Shown one piece after another: positions 28,437-36,707 of a stretch of DNA of 58,112 nt (its first letter is position 1; each line of letters opens with the position of its first letter). Both the position numbers and the translations under genes were made by a program. Under the pieces are notes generated by a model. It was not told the DNA's origin, searched no databases, and worked only from the letters and a program-made list of their open reading frames with translations. Location of the stretch: NCBI GenBank assembly GCA_964446585.1, contig CAYUPI010000037.1, positions 1 to 58,112 on the forward strand, read 5' to 3'. This DNA is from CAYUPI01 sp964446585 (lineage in GTDB: Bacteria > Verrucomicrobiota > Verrucomicrobiia > Limisphaerales > UBA8199).

Positions 28437-29333
28437 TCACTGCAGCCTGAACCCGCCTTGAAACGCGACTTCAATCAGCGTCACAAGCAGGAAAACGGCG
28501 CTTACAACCGCGTTCAGCCGAAAAAAAGCCACGTTGATCCAGTCCAAACTTCGCCGACGCGCAATCCAATGCTCCATCACGAGGCAGCCGACGATCAAAA
28601 GCCAACCGATGGCGTATGCGATTCGAAAACGGCAGAGCAATCCGAAGATGAGCAGCAGCCCGCACATCACCATGTGTGCAAGAAAGGCCGCCTGCAGCGC
28701 ATTCTTCGGCCCCCAGGCGACCACGAGCGAGCGCAGCTCTTGGGCGCGATCGAATTCATAGTCCTGAAGCGCGTAAATGATATCGAAGCCCACCAGCCAC
28801 AGCACGACCGCACATGCCAGTGTCAGCATCTGGAGGAGTTCCAAGCCGGAGAGGTTGCCGCCTTTCACGGCCAGCCAGGCGCCAACGGGCGCCAGGGCCA
28901 ACGCCAGGCCGAGGAACACATGAGTATAATCGGTGAAGCGTTTGGTCAATGAATAAAAGCAGATCACCGCAAGCGCTGCCGGAGACAGATAAAAGCACAG
29001 CCGATTGAGAAAAAAACTTGCGACGATCAGCGCCGCGCCGGCGGTCCCGCACAGGATCACAGCGCCCGCGAGGCCAATCTGGCCGGTCGGCAGGTGACGG
29101 CCGGCGGTGCGCGGGTTTAGCGCGTCGAATTGTCGATCTACGATGCGGTTGAAGGCCATCGCGCAGGTGCGCGCACAGACCATCGCGATCAGGATCAGTC
29201 CGAAGACGCGCCAGCCGGGCCAGCCGCGGTTTTCTCTCGCCGCCACCGCCGTGGCCGCCAGCGCGAAAGGCAGAGCAAACACGGTGTGCGAAAACCGGAC
29301 GAAACCAGCCCACTTTCGCAAGTGCAAAAACAT
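28437..29333 (-). CDS. mqnP: UbiA-family prenyltransferase (menaquinone, futalosine cluster)
   Basis: A 298-residue integral membrane prenyltransferase. The first Asp-rich motif is in NRIVDRQFDALNPRTAGRHL. The second is around DYEFDRAQELRSLVV, with membrane segments between (LSGLELLQMLTLACAVVLWL). It would attach a polyprenyl chain to the ring precursor, the step assigned to MqnP in this pathway. The ATG at 29333 lies inside a gttcaa-type repeat (29331-29346). The alternative start at 29357 would read across that repeat. Neighbours are mqnE (downstream) and the four-helix-bundle gene (upstream). Confidence 0.9.
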   Translation of the reverse strand: MFLHLRKWAGFVRFSHTVFALPFALAATAVAARENRGWPGWRVFGLILIAMVCARTCAMAFNRIVDRQFDALNPRTAGRHLPTGQIGLAGAVILCGTAGAALIVASFFLNRLCFYLSPAALAVICFYSLTKRFTDYTHVFLGLALALAPVGAWLAVKGGNLSGLELLQMLTLACAVVLWLVGFDIIYALQDYEFDRAQELRSLVVAWGPKNALQAAFLAHMVMCGLLLIFGLLCRFRIAYAIGWLLIVGCLVMEHWIARRRSLDWINVAFFRLNAVVSAVFLLVTLIEVAFQGGFRLQ

Positions 29334-29346
29334 TGAACGTTGAACT
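29331..29346. repeat. gttcaa-type repeat at one side of the four-helix-bundle gene
   Basis: The bases cattgaacgttgaact form two copies of a ttgaac unit. The first nine (cattgaacg) are the reverse complement of cgttcaatg at 29835-29843 on the other side of the four-helix-bundle gene. The repeat supplies the likely ATG of the prenyltransferase gene. Confidence 0.6.
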
Positions 29347-29368
29347 AAAGACGACACAGCCCGTGAGT

Positions 29369-29806
29369 CTATGATTTGGCACGACGGTTTTTCTCAGCCG
29401 TCTGAAGGCTGGCTTTGAAAATACGAATTAATTCCTGACCCTCATGCAGTACAAACGCAAGCCGGGCATCAGCCCGCCATCGCTTGCTCTCGATCAATTT
29501 CGCCCATCGACCCGCTTCGCGAAGCTCCTTCAAGCACACCTTCATCTTGTGGACGAAATCATCCTGTGATTCGGACGTTTGCGCCTCACCATGGTTGCCG
29601 TAAGGGGACGTACCGGCGCGTAGAAGTTGACCGCCAATATGGTTTGCAGCCTTTCTATCAGGCAGCTTTTCAGAAACATCGATAACCGCTGAGGCATATT
29701 CCAGGAGCCTCTCCTCGAGGTCATACTTACGCGACGTGGGTGTAGCTGTCGTTTGTTCCTGCTGGCTTTTCTTTGCGTGTCCCGAATCTTTGTTCTCAAG
29801 GTTCAT
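29369..29806 (-). CDS. Four-helix-bundle protein (S23 / 23S rRNA intervening-sequence type)
   Basis: A 145-residue soluble helical protein of the four-helix-bundle family first seen in 23S rRNA intervening sequences. Signatures are KYDLEERLLEYASAVIDVSE at the start of helix 1, GGQLLRAGTSPYGNHGEAQT, DDFVHKMKVCLKELREA and the last helix AFVLHEGQELIRIFKASLQT. The function is not established for stand-alone copies; relatives act as accessory proteins of diversity-generating retroelements. It interrupts a menaquinone cluster between ubiA and ubiX and is bracketed by inverted gttcaa-type repeats, which suggests that it arrived as a mobile cassette. Confidence 0.88.
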   Translation of the reverse strand: MNLENKDSGHAKKSQQEQTTATPTSRKYDLEERLLEYASAVIDVSEKLPDRKAANHIGGQLLRAGTSPYGNHGEAQTSESQDDFVHKMKVCLKELREAGRWAKLIESKRWRADARLAFVLHEGQELIRIFKASLQTAEKNRRAKS

Positions 29807-29820
29807 GGTTGACTGATCAG

Positions 29821-29850
29821 TGTTCGATATTCAGCGTTCAATGTTCAATT
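29821..29850. repeat. gttcga/gttcaa short-period island upstream of the four-helix-bundle gene
   Basis: Irregular copies of tgttcgatattc and gttcaatgttcaatt fill this space between ubiX and the four-helix-bundle gene. A near-identical island (tgttcgatattcgatgttcg) recurs at 53423-53454. The part at 29835-29843 is an inverted copy of 29331-29339 on the far side of the four-helix-bundle gene. Confidence 0.7.
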
Positions 29851-29861
29851 CTTTTTCTTGG

Positions 29862-30419
29862 TCATTCCCGCTCCTCGCCCCAGCGCGGCATCAGCTTCTG
29901 CGGCAGACCCAAATGATCCAGCACCCGGGCCACCACCGTATCGACGACTTGTTCGATGGTCTGCGGGCGCGTATAAAACGAAGGGTTCGCCGGCAGGATC
30001 GTCGCGCCGGCCAACAGCAGCAGTTCGAAATTCCTGACGTGGACCAGATTCAGCGGCGTTTCGCGGGGCACCAGAATCAGTTTCTTTTTTTCTTTCAAGA
30101 CGACGTCAGCAGCGCGCAGTAGTACGTCCTCGCTCGAACCATGCGCGATCCGGCCCAGCGTTCCCATCGTGCAAGGGATTACGACCATGGCGTCCGGGGG
30201 ATTGGAACCGCTGGCGAAGGGCGTGTTCATGCTCTTGAGTTGGCACGCCCTGGCGCCAGCAGGCAGCCGCAGACCGCCAGGAAGTTCCTCGTTGAGGACC
30301 GCTTGGGCGTAAGCGCTGAGCACGACATGGATCTCGTGGACGGAGGAATCGAGATTGTCCAGCAACCGCTGCGCATAGAGCGCGCCGCTGGCGCCGGTGA
30401 TGGCGACGAGTATTCTCAA
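29862..30419 (-). CDS. ubiX: UbiX-family flavin prenyltransferase
   Basis: A 185-residue flavoprotein that makes prenylated FMN, the cofactor of UbiD-type decarboxylases. The N-terminal ITGASGALYAQRLLDNL, the central VVIPCTMGTLGRIAHGSSED and the C-terminal LILVPRETPLNLVHVRNFEL with GATILPANPSFYTRP are all family hallmarks. In the futalosine route it supports decarboxylation of the ring precursor. The partner UbiD is not in this window. It begins the minus-strand cluster ubiX, four-helix protein, ubiA, mqnE. Confidence 0.93.
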   Translation of the reverse strand: MRILVAITGASGALYAQRLLDNLDSSVHEIHVVLSAYAQAVLNEELPGGLRLPAGARACQLKSMNTPFASGSNPPDAMVVIPCTMGTLGRIAHGSSEDVLLRAADVVLKEKKKLILVPRETPLNLVHVRNFELLLLAGATILPANPSFYTRPQTIEQVVDTVVARVLDHLGLPQKLMPRWGEERE

Positions 30420-30549
30420 GCAAATGAATCGACAGGCCGAAAGACGCGCAGAATATGAGGATGCGCACGGCTCTGAGCAAGTGCACGTTTGGCCCAGCCA
30501 TCAGGTGACGATGACACGGAGCCAAGTTTCACTTTGTGATGAGGCTTGA

Positions 30550-31677
30550 ATGGAAGCAGCGCTTCCACACAATGTCGGTGTGTTGAACCGATTTGCGTTC
30601 CTGGGCGTATCGACAGCAGTGGCGCTTGCTTTGGCTGGTTGCGCCAGTGGGCCGTCCCTGGCAGCGCGGCACATGCCGGATTGGCAGAGTGAGGAAATAG
30701 CCTCAGCCCCTGCGACGCCGCCTAAACCGTCCGTCGCTCAGCTTTCGACCAACGCCGTGGTTGTCACACCTCCCGCCGAACAATTCTCCGGGACATGGGT
30801 GCCTGTGGGTCGTTGGTGCAGGAGCGTAGGGATGCCCGAGCCTGCCTGCCTGACCTCGACTCCCCTTCCTACCTACGCCCTGAGTACAACGAACGGCACG
30901 TTTATTTTCCGCGCCGGCAGTCAAGTGGCTCATTGGGCAGGGATAGAACTGCGCCTGGGCTTTGCTCCGCAATGGATCGATCGCAAACCTTATCTGCATA
31001 CGCTGGACCTGAAAAAAACAGTGCAGCCTTTGATGGTCAGCACTCCGTTCACGTGGTCGAATTCGAATCCCGTCCTCGTTCTAGATCCGGGCCACGGCGG
31101 CGAGGATGCCGGCGCCAGGAGCACCTTGGGCCGGGACTGGGAAAAACAATTCACCCTCGATTGGGCGCGCCGCGTTCAAAGTCTGCTGGCCACCAACGGC
31201 TGGCAGGTTTTTCTGACACGCGAAAACGATCACGAGCTCGGCCTGTCAAACCGCGTCGCTTTCGCGCGGCAACATGGAGCCGACCTGTTCCTGAGTTTGC
31301 ATTTTAATTCGGCCGGGGCGGATTCCGCTCAGGCTGGTTTGGAAACTTATTGTCTGACACCAGCCGGTCTGCCTTCGAGCATTACGCGAGGCTATCAGGA
31401 TGATCCTTCCCTAGCATTTCCGAACAATGCATTTGACGCACAAAATCTGCAGCTCGCGTTCCAATTGCATCGGACATTGCTCAAGGTCAACGGCCATCTC
31501 GACCGCGGCGTACGTCGGGCCAGGTTTCTGGGCGTGCTCCGTTCCCAGGAACGCCCTGCAATCCTGATCGAGGGCGGCTATCTCTCCAACCGGCGCGAAG
31601 CCCGACTTATTGCCGATCCTGCCTATCGCCAAAAACTGGCGGAAGCCGTTGTGCGCGGACTTGGTATTCCGCTCTAA
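30550..31677 (+). CDS. N-acetylmuramoyl-L-alanine amidase, lipoprotein (amidase_3)
   Basis: A 375-residue cell-wall hydrolase that splits the bond between MurNAc and the stem peptide. A lipoprotein signal ends in ALAGCASG near residue 30. A linker rich in Pro and Ala follows. The catalytic domain starts at VLDPGHGGEDAGARSTLG (Zn ligand His and Glu region) and continues through FLTRENDHELGLSNRVAFA, LFLSLHFNSAG (second Zn His) and RPAILIEGGYLSNRREARL (catalytic Glu). The N-terminal part before the catalytic domain looks like an extra copper-amine-oxidase- or AMIN-like module but is not recognised with certainty. A strong terminator follows 40 bases after the stop. Confidence 0.92.
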   Translation: MEAALPHNVGVLNRFAFLGVSTAVALALAGCASGPSLAARHMPDWQSEEIASAPATPPKPSVAQLSTNAVVVTPPAEQFSGTWVPVGRWCRSVGMPEPACLTSTPLPTYALSTTNGTFIFRAGSQVAHWAGIELRLGFAPQWIDRKPYLHTLDLKKTVQPLMVSTPFTWSNSNPVLVLDPGHGGEDAGARSTLGRDWEKQFTLDWARRVQSLLATNGWQVFLTRENDHELGLSNRVAFARQHGADLFLSLHFNSAGADSAQAGLETYCLTPAGLPSSITRGYQDDPSLAFPNNAFDAQNLQLAFQLHRTLLKVNGHLDRGVRRARFLGVLRSQERPAILIEGGYLSNRREARLIADPAYRQKLAEAVVRGLGIPL

Positions 31678-31716
31678 AATTCGACCGGTGAGTACAAAGG
31701 CAGGAGTCAAAAACAG

Positions 31717-31740
31717 AAAGGCGCCCTGCCGGGCGCCTTT
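31717..31740. terminator. Rho-independent terminator, probably bidirectional
   Basis: A perfect hairpin, aaaggcgccc-tgcc-gggcgccttt, has a 10-bp stem, seven of them G-C, and a 4-base loop. It lies between the stop of the amidase gene on the plus strand and the stop of the prepilin-like gene on the minus strand. The A and T runs at its two ends allow it to act in both directions. Confidence 0.85.
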
Positions 31741-31766
31741 CGTCGAACACTGATGCTATGCAGTGT

Positions 31767-32585
31767 TTATGGGAACTGAATGCGGTTGACTCCCTGGGGC
31801 TTGTTGTCCCCGATCGCGCTGAACGTGCTTCCCGAAGTCGTGTTCCCGCCGGGGTCGCCCGTGTTCTTCAGCGCGTCCTGTAGCCTGTTCTTGGAGAAAC
31901 CCTGCACGCTGCCGTCCGCCAGACCGACGTTCCCCTGCTTCGAGTGCATGCTGTCCGTCCAGCCGACGGTAGTGCTGAGAGTCGCAGTAGAAAAGTTCGT
32001 GCCCAAGGACACGTAATAGTTTTGAGGCGCGAAGGTCGTGGTCGGCGGATTACCGTTTCCGAGGTTGTGGTCTCCCGTCAGGAACATGCCGGGGTAGGTG
32101 TCCTGCGCGTCCACACCGACGAAATAACTGACGTTCAGATCATTGGTATAGGGAATCGCGTTCGCAGTCCCAGACGGAATCGTCCCGGCGAATGTGCTGG
32201 CTGCCTGGCGTGACTCATACTCGGAGGGGCAATACAGCACTTTGGGCGTGCTCAACTCGTTGGACATGGACTGGAACATCCCGAAAACTCCGATGCTTTC
32301 GTCGTAAACGCCGGTCTTGCCCAGCTTATGCTTGCCGATATGCTCCTGAGCGCCGCCCTGGGCAACCGAGACACGCATCGGGTAAACATCCCCGTTATCC
32401 AGCGCCCAAGTCTTAAACGCCAGCCCAACTTGTTTGAGATTGTTGGTGCAGTTGATGCGTTGTGCACGGGCTTTGGCGCGGGCCAGCGCCGGCAGCAACA
32501 TGGCCGCCAAGATCGCGATGATGGCGATCACGACTAACAGTTCGATCAGGGTAAACGCCCTGGTCTCTTTCCGGAGGTTCTTCAT
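31767..32585 (-). CDS. Prepilin-like protein with H-X9-DG motif (second copy)
   Basis: A 272-residue prepilin-like protein. The leader MKNLRKETRA precedes FTLIELLVVIAIIAILAAML, followed by PALARAKARAQRINCTNNLK. The C-terminal part has HSKQGNVGLADGSVQGFS, which fits H-X9-DG. The domain between is Gly-, Thr- and Ser-rich, as in secreted relatives. It is probably exported and cleaved by a prepilin peptidase encoded elsewhere. It is paired tail-to-tail with the cell-wall amidase across a terminator. The upstream 200 bases lead to the DAHP synthase stop and contain no gene. Confidence 0.88.
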   Translation of the reverse strand: MKNLRKETRAFTLIELLVVIAIIAILAAMLLPALARAKARAQRINCTNNLKQVGLAFKTWALDNGDVYPMRVSVAQGGAQEHIGKHKLGKTGVYDESIGVFGMFQSMSNELSTPKVLYCPSEYESRQAASTFAGTIPSGTANAIPYTNDLNVSYFVGVDAQDTYPGMFLTGDHNLGNGNPPTTTFAPQNYYVSLGTNFSTATLSTTVGWTDSMHSKQGNVGLADGSVQGFSKNRLQDALKNTGDPGGNTTSGSTFSAIGDNKPQGVNRIQFP

Positions 32586-32807
32586 AAGCATTCGCTCGTT
32601 TAGTTCGGTTTGGTTTGGTTGACGCTTGAGAGCCTCGGGCAGAGCCCTTAGCCCGCACGCGAGCTTCTTGGTTCCTAAGCAAGGTCGATGCCAGCACGCT
32701 TTTCCGCAGAAAATCGAAGGAAAACGCAGCTACGCCAATTCTACGCCGTAAATTCTCGCGCATTTTGCGTGAAATTCACGCATTGGAGCTTTGTCCTACA
32801 CCATCCA

Positions 32808-33875
32808 TTACGATACTCCGATCGCCCGGCTCTCGAGTAGCTTTGCCGCTCCCCAACGCAACATCCGCTCAGTCGCTTCCCAGCCCAGACAAGGATCCGT
32901 TATCGAAACCCCATAGCGCAGGTCGGCCAGCCGTTTGGGGAATGGTTGATTTCCTTCCAACAGGTAACTCTCCAACATCACGCCGATGAGCGAGCGCGTG
33001 CCGGCAGTCCGCTGCTCAATAACGCTGCGCCACACCTCTTCCTGTCGTGCGTGCTGTTTGCCGGAATTCGCATGGCTGCAATCCACCATCAACACGGCAG
33101 GAAGCCCGGCCTGGGCCAGGCAGTTCTCCGCTTCCCGGATGCTTGCGGCGTCGTAATTCGACCGCGTCCTGCCGCCGCGCAGCACGATATGGCCCACAGG
33201 ATTGCCGGTCGTCCGTATGATACTGGTGATACCCTCCTGATCTATTCCCAGGAAACTGTGCGGCACACGCGCGGACTGCATCGCATCGACGGCGATCTGC
33301 AGGCTGCCATCGGTCCCATTCTTGAACCCGACAGGCATGGATAAGCCGCTGGCCATCTCACGGTGAGTCTGCGACTCCGTTGTGCGCGCTCCAATGGCCG
33401 CCCACGTGATGAGGTCAGCCGTGTATTGTGGGATAATTGGATCGAGAAACTCGGTCGCCGTCGGCAAGCCCATTGCGGTCAGTTCCAGCAGTAATCGCCG
33501 GGCTTTTTTGACGCCGGCGTCGATATCATAACTCCCGTCGAGGTGTGGATCGTTGATCAGTCCTTTCCAGCCAATCGTGGTCCGCGGTTTCTCGAAATAG
33601 ACGCGCATGACAAGCTCCATCTCCTCAGCAAGCTCTTCGCGCAATTTCACAAGCTTTCCGCCGTACTCAAGTGCCCCATTGACATCGTGGATCGAGCAGG
33701 GGCCGGCCACCACCAGGAGCCGGGGATCCTGATGTTCCAAAATCCGCGCGACTCTCTCGCGGCTCGTCACAACTGTTCGGTTAGAGGCCTCGGACGCCGG
33801 CAATAGCTCTTTGAGCGCCCTCGGGGTGAGCAGCCGAACGGTTTCTTTGACGTGCAGGTTCTGCGTTGGAAGCAT
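32808..33875 (-). CDS. 3-deoxy-7-phosphoheptulonate (DAHP) synthase, class I
   Basis: First enzyme of the shikimate pathway, joining PEP and erythrose 4-phosphate. The 355-residue length matches AroF/G/H-type enzymes. Signatures: VVAGPCSIHDVNGALEYGGK, VYFEKPRTTIGWKGLINDPH (PEP site), IGARTTESQTHREMASGLSM, VGFKNGTDGSLQIAVDAM and VDCSHANSGKQH (metal Cys/His region). The start at 33875 (MLPTQNLHVKETVRLL) gives a standard N-terminus; a longer frame from 33941 adds no conserved residues. Which aromatic amino acid inhibits it cannot be read here. aroK lies 5 kb away. Confidence 0.95.
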   Translation of the reverse strand: MLPTQNLHVKETVRLLTPRALKELLPASEASNRTVVTSRERVARILEHQDPRLLVVAGPCSIHDVNGALEYGGKLVKLREELAEEMELVMRVYFEKPRTTIGWKGLINDPHLDGSYDIDAGVKKARRLLLELTAMGLPTATEFLDPIIPQYTADLITWAAIGARTTESQTHREMASGLSMPVGFKNGTDGSLQIAVDAMQSARVPHSFLGIDQEGITSIIRTTGNPVGHIVLRGGRTRSNYDAASIREAENCLAQAGLPAVLMVDCSHANSGKQHARQEEVWRSVIEQRTAGTRSLIGVMLESYLLEGNQPFPKRLADLRYGVSITDPCLGWEATERMLRWGAAKLLESRAIGVS

Positions 33876-34052
33876 CAGTTTGATTCTAGCTGACTTTGAG
33901 CGCCACTCCAAGCATGAACCGCAGCTCGACGACTGCTGCATGACAAATCGATTTGCGGCCTGCGCGCTTCTTCAGTAGCACTGACATTGCTTTGATTTGC
34001 GTTAATGGCTGTTCTATAGTGGAGGCCTTAAGATGGACTGGCCTCAGGTACG

Positions 34053-35444
34053 ATGAATATCATTCAGCTCACGCCTGGCGCGGGCGCCATGTATTGTGGC
34101 AATTGCTTTCGGGACAACAACCTCGTGGCGGCGCTCCGTCAATTGGGCCATCACGTGACGCTGATTCCCCTTTACCTGCCATTGACACTCGACCAGGAGG
34201 ATCAAAGCGCCGGCGTGCCGGTATTCTTCAGCGGCATCAATGTTTACCTGGAACAGAAATCCCAGCTCTTTCGCCACGCCCCCGCTTGGCTGCGCCATCT
34301 CCTTTCCGCGCGCCCATTGCTGCGTTGGGCGGCGGGGAAAGCCGCCAAAACGCAGGCTGCGGAGCTTGGGGAGTTGACCCTGTCCATGCTCCGTGGCGAA
34401 TCGGGAAATCAAGCTCGGGAGCTGGACGACCTCGTCAACTGGCTGCGAAATACCCAGCCACCCGCCGACGTCATCTGCCTTTCAAATGCTTTGCTGCTCG
34501 GACAGGCCCGGCGGCTCAAATCCGACCTCCGCGCCCCAGCCGTGTGCACTTTACAAGGTGAAGACTCTTTTCTGGATGCCTTGCCTTCGACCCATCGCGC
34601 CGCTTGCTGGCAGACTTTGGCCGAGCGCGCCGCGGAGGTGGATGCATTCATTTCGCCCAGTAAGTATTTTGCAAATGTGATGTCCGAGCGCCTCGGTTTG
34701 CCTTCAGCTCGCGTCCATGTCGTGCCAAACGGAATCGATCTGGCCGGATATACCGCCCCGGTGCCAGTCCCAGGGCGATCGAAGGATGTTTCACCCCACC
34801 CACCACCCGTTCTGGGTTATTTCGCCCGGATGTGCCGCGAAAAAGGCCTGGATACTTTAGTCGAAGCGTTCATCCTTTTGCGCCAGCGGGACGGCATGAA
34901 CGAACTCAAGTTGCGAATCGGCGGCAGTTGCGGGCCGGCCGATGAGCCGTTCGTGAAATCGCTGCGCCTGCGGCTACAGCAGGAGGCTTTGCTGCACGAG
35001 GTCGAATTTTATCCAAACCTCGATCGAGAAGCAAAACTCGCGTTCTTGCGCGGTCTTTCAGTCTTCTCGGTACCGGCCCGCTACAGCGAAGCATTTGGCC
35101 TGTACGTGATCGAAGCCCTCGCTGCGGGTGTGCCAGTCGTTCAACCGAACGTCGCTGCCTTCCCCGAAATGATCGAGGCAACCGGCGGCGGAGTGCTGTG
35201 CCGGCCCGATGATCCTAATGCTCTGGCGGATGCGATTGAAGGCTTGGTCCGGGACCCGGAGAAGTCGGACGCTTTAGGAAAGGCAGGTGCCCGGGCCGTA
35301 TTCGAACAATTCAACTCGCAGTCCATGGCGCGCGCCTGCTTACGTGTCTTTGATTACGTGCGTTCCGCTCGCCCACACTCCCCATCTTTCGCTATGCCTC
35401 AATCCGGACGGGAAGAGTCAGTTCAGAGCCTGCCCACTTCCTGA
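34053..35444 (+). CDS. Glycosyltransferase family 4
   Basis: A 463-residue GT-B glycosyltransferase. It has an N-terminal acceptor-domain loop (LTPGAGAMYCGNCFRDN), a linker (SPSKYFANVMSERLG; VVPNGIDLAGYT) and the donor-binding domain with E-x7-E in RYSEAFGLYVIEALAAGVPV. This class transfers sugars from nucleotide donors in lipid, trehalose-like or cell-surface glycan synthesis; donor and acceptor are not known here. The stop is directly followed by the start of a thioesterase gene, so the two are co-translated or at least co-transcribed. Confidence 0.9.
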   Translation: MNIIQLTPGAGAMYCGNCFRDNNLVAALRQLGHHVTLIPLYLPLTLDQEDQSAGVPVFFSGINVYLEQKSQLFRHAPAWLRHLLSARPLLRWAAGKAAKTQAAELGELTLSMLRGESGNQARELDDLVNWLRNTQPPADVICLSNALLLGQARRLKSDLRAPAVCTLQGEDSFLDALPSTHRAACWQTLAERAAEVDAFISPSKYFANVMSERLGLPSARVHVVPNGIDLAGYTAPVPVPGRSKDVSPHPPPVLGYFARMCREKGLDTLVEAFILLRQRDGMNELKLRIGGSCGPADEPFVKSLRLRLQQEALLHEVEFYPNLDREAKLAFLRGLSVFSVPARYSEAFGLYVIEALAAGVPVVQPNVAAFPEMIEATGGGVLCRPDDPNALADAIEGLVRDPEKSDALGKAGARAVFEQFNSQSMARACLRVFDYVRSARPHSPSFAMPQSGREESVQSLPTS

Positions 35445-35924
35445 ATGGCCTACGAATTCAAATTGGTGCGCCGCGTAGATTTTTGCGAAACCGACATGGC
35501 TGGGATTGTCCACTATTCCAATTTCTTCCGGTACATGGAAGCGGCCGAGCACGCGTTTTTCCGATCGCTCGGCCTCTCAGTGGTGACACGACAGGTCGAT
35601 CCACCGCTGGGCTGGCCGAGGGTCCATACTGAGTGTGAATACCGCCAGCCGCTGCGCTTCGAGGATGAAGTGGAAATCCACCTCCTGGTGAGTGAAAAAA
35701 AAGCCAAGTCTCTCAGCTATGTCTTCAGATTCGTGAAGCTCAACGCCTCGCCACCGGTTGAAGTCGCGCATGGTTCCCTAACCGTCGTGTGTGTCTTACA
35801 TCAAAATGGTAAAATGCGGGCGGCCACCATCCCCAGATCCATCGCGGACAAATTCGACGTGGCGCCACGGGCGCTCCTGAACCCGGGGAAGCGAATCATG
35901 GGAGTGAGAATGCGCAAAGGGTGA
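35445..35924 (+). CDS. Acyl-CoA thioesterase, 4HBT hotdog family
   Basis: A 159-residue hotdog-fold thioesterase. The active-site helix region is RRVDFCETDMAGIVHYSNFF, with Asp, Gly-Ile-Val-His and Tyr in the YbgC/4HBT arrangement. Later strands include VHTECEYRQPLRFEDEVEIH. It hydrolyses acyl-CoA or related thioesters. Start and stop of the two genes touch (the upstream stop ends at 35444, this ATG begins at 35445), pointing to an operon with the GT4 gene. A role in lipid or quinone metabolism is possible but unproven. Confidence 0.87.
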   Translation: MAYEFKLVRRVDFCETDMAGIVHYSNFFRYMEAAEHAFFRSLGLSVVTRQVDPPLGWPRVHTECEYRQPLRFEDEVEIHLLVSEKKAKSLSYVFRFVKLNASPPVEVAHGSLTVVCVLHQNGKMRAATIPRSIADKFDVAPRALLNPGKRIMGVRMRKG

Positions 35925-36039
35925 ATCGGAATTCCCCAAGACGAAGGTGAACCTCCTCGCGCAATCCATCTTTCCACACCACATTAAACCTTTTGTTTGA
36001 TGCGCCCCGCGCGGCGCGCTACACTCTTTCATCGCGACT

Positions 36040-36570
36040 ATGAACTGGCTTGTTTTTGCACTGATGACGGTAGTGACGTGGGGTGTCTATGGCGTGTTTC
36101 TGCACACTGGACAAATGGGAATGAAAGATGCCGCCAATGGCCGCTACAAAGCTTTTCTGTTCGTGGGAATCGCCTACTTCCTCACCGCGGTGCTGGCGCC
36201 GCTGATGATCCTCCTGGCCCGCGGCGCGGACTGGAACTATCCCAAAGGTGGGATGGTATGGTCGCTGGTTGCGGGCATTGCCGGCGCTCTCGGCGCATTC
36301 TGCGTGCTGCTGGCGTTCGGCGCCAAAGGCACGCCAGCAGTGGTGATGTCGATTGTATTTGCCGGCGCTCCTGTCGTGAATGCGCTTTATTCCCTGGTGC
36401 AACACCCGCCACTGGGCGGTTTGGCCTCCATCAAACCGCAATTTTTCCTCGGCATAGTGTTGGCCGCATTGGGCGGTACGCTGGTCACTTATTTTAAGCC
36501 GAATCCCGCGCCGGCAAAACCGCAAGCCGAACAGTCCGCAACAGCAACGACCGCTGCCTCAAGCAAGTGA
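36040..36570 (+). CDS. EamA-like membrane protein (half-size)
   Basis: A 176-residue membrane protein with about five hydrophobic segments (MNWLVFALMTVVTWGVYGVF; VWSLVAGIAGALGAFCVLLA; TPAVVMSIVFAGAPVVNALY; FFLGIVLAALGGTLVTYF). The C-terminus is Ala-, Thr- and Ser-rich. The layout is that of one EamA/DMT repeat, half the size of the usual ten-segment transporter. It may act as a dimer in small-molecule export. The substrate is unknown. Transcribed from its own start, about 115 bases after the thioesterase. Confidence 0.75.
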   Translation: MNWLVFALMTVVTWGVYGVFLHTGQMGMKDAANGRYKAFLFVGIAYFLTAVLAPLMILLARGADWNYPKGGMVWSLVAGIAGALGAFCVLLAFGAKGTPAVVMSIVFAGAPVVNALYSLVQHPPLGGLASIKPQFFLGIVLAALGGTLVTYFKPNPAPAKPQAEQSATATTAASSK

Positions 36571-36707
36571 CCGAGTAGCAGTAGAGCCATCGTGCGCACC
36601 GGACCGCATTTCCTTGACGCCCGCTCCGCGCAATGCTCTAAATAGGAGCGGAAACTGATGCCAGCCGTTGAGCGGCCACTGGCTGGGCGAAGCGATATTC
36701 AAACGTT

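Noticed and set aside
31717..31740. Considered as another REP hairpin
   Set aside because: It is a single hairpin with a plain GC stem, A/T runs and no GTAG/GGAG foot, i.e. an ordinary terminator.
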